This document shows, piece after piece, positions 63,815 through 64,000 of a stretch of 64,000 bases of DNA (position 1 is the first letter of the stretch; every line of letters starts with the position of its first letter). A model generated the notes under the pieces. The model was not told the DNA's origin, did no database searches, and was given only the letters and a program-made list of their open reading frames with translations. This stretch comes from Ochotona curzoniae (lineage: Eukaryota; Chordata; Mammalia; Lagomorpha; Ochotonidae): NCBI RefSeq assembly GCF_017591425.1, contig NW_024467101.1, positions 10,056,918-10,120,917 of the forward strand, given 5' to 3'. The translations under genes were made by a program, and so were the position numbers.

Positions 63815-64000
63815 AAACAATTATTTATTTTGAAAGTCATGGACAAATTGAAAAAGATCTTGCATCCATTGGTTCACTCTCCCAGAGGGCCACAAAGGTC
63901 AGCCCTGGGCAGGTAGCAGCCAGCAGCCTTATCTGAGTGCCCCATGTGGGTGGCAGGGACCCATGTACCCAGAACCGTCTTCTGCTACTTTCCTAGGTAC
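63815..64000 (-). mobile_element. CSINE, cut by the window edge
   Basis: ATTATTTATTTTGAAAGTC tail side, GCATCCATTGGTTCACTC, GCCCCATGTGGGTGGCAGGGACCC and TGCTACTTTCCTAGG; the head lies beyond the end. Confidence 0.88.

Overview
The window is mammalian nuclear DNA, almost certainly lagomorph and most like a pika (Ochotona). The main evidence is about 27 copies of the tRNA-derived CSINE, a SINE family confined to rabbits, hares and pikas. The two youngest copies (9.05 kb and 28.57 kb) carry a head (GGCGCAAGTGGTTAAG, then CCTCGCCTTG) that I recall as pika-type rather than rabbit-type. The genus call rests on memory and is an inference. The order is much firmer.

I find no protein-coding gene, no recognisable exon, no rRNA or intact tRNA gene and no CRISPR array. 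Every open reading frame I inspected is short, lacks domains, and either overlaps repeats or is low-complexity translation (poly-Cys-Val from GT runs, Arg-Glu from GA runs, Ser-Leu from CT runs). The window reads as an intergenic desert or the inside of one very large intron. Which locus it belongs to cannot be told from the sequence alone.

Layout. 1-9 kb: old MIR/L2/L1M debris, one lagomorph retroposon end (3.55-3.83 kb) and GAAG, CT and TG microsatellites. 9-13 kb: a young CSINE with a perfect 17-bp target-site duplication, then an AT-rich stretch with several TAATTA homeodomain cores around an 84-bp alternating purine/pyrimidine tract. 13-26 kb: CSINE and MIR remnants, one MaLR-like LTR end, a purine-rich G-quadruplex-prone tract and one likely conserved element near 20.1 kb. 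26.8-27.1 kb: a strong candidate conserved noncoding element. 27.7-32.7 kb: the most layered region, an old L1 split by a CSINE that is itself split by two more CSINEs, then a second L1 remnant, a retroposon with an ~86-bp tandem repeat, and two further CSINEs. 33.8-42 kb: candidate regulatory islands alternating with MIR and CSINE copies. 42-54 kb: mostly anonymous sequence with MIR/L2/MaLR remnants, a (GC)n(AC)n tract and a paired octamer site. 54.7-64 kb: candidate conserved elements (54.7-55.1, 57.15-57.43, 63.4-63.7 kb), a 122-bp-period AT-rich tandem duplication and an inverted CSINE pair.

There is no gene system to describe. If the window has a function, it is most likely cis-regulatory: about a dozen AT-rich, repeat-free islands with homeodomain and POU-type cores, scattered among repeats as is typical around developmental transcription-factor genes. 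That is inference; cross-species alignment would decide it. No previously undescribed coding system was found.
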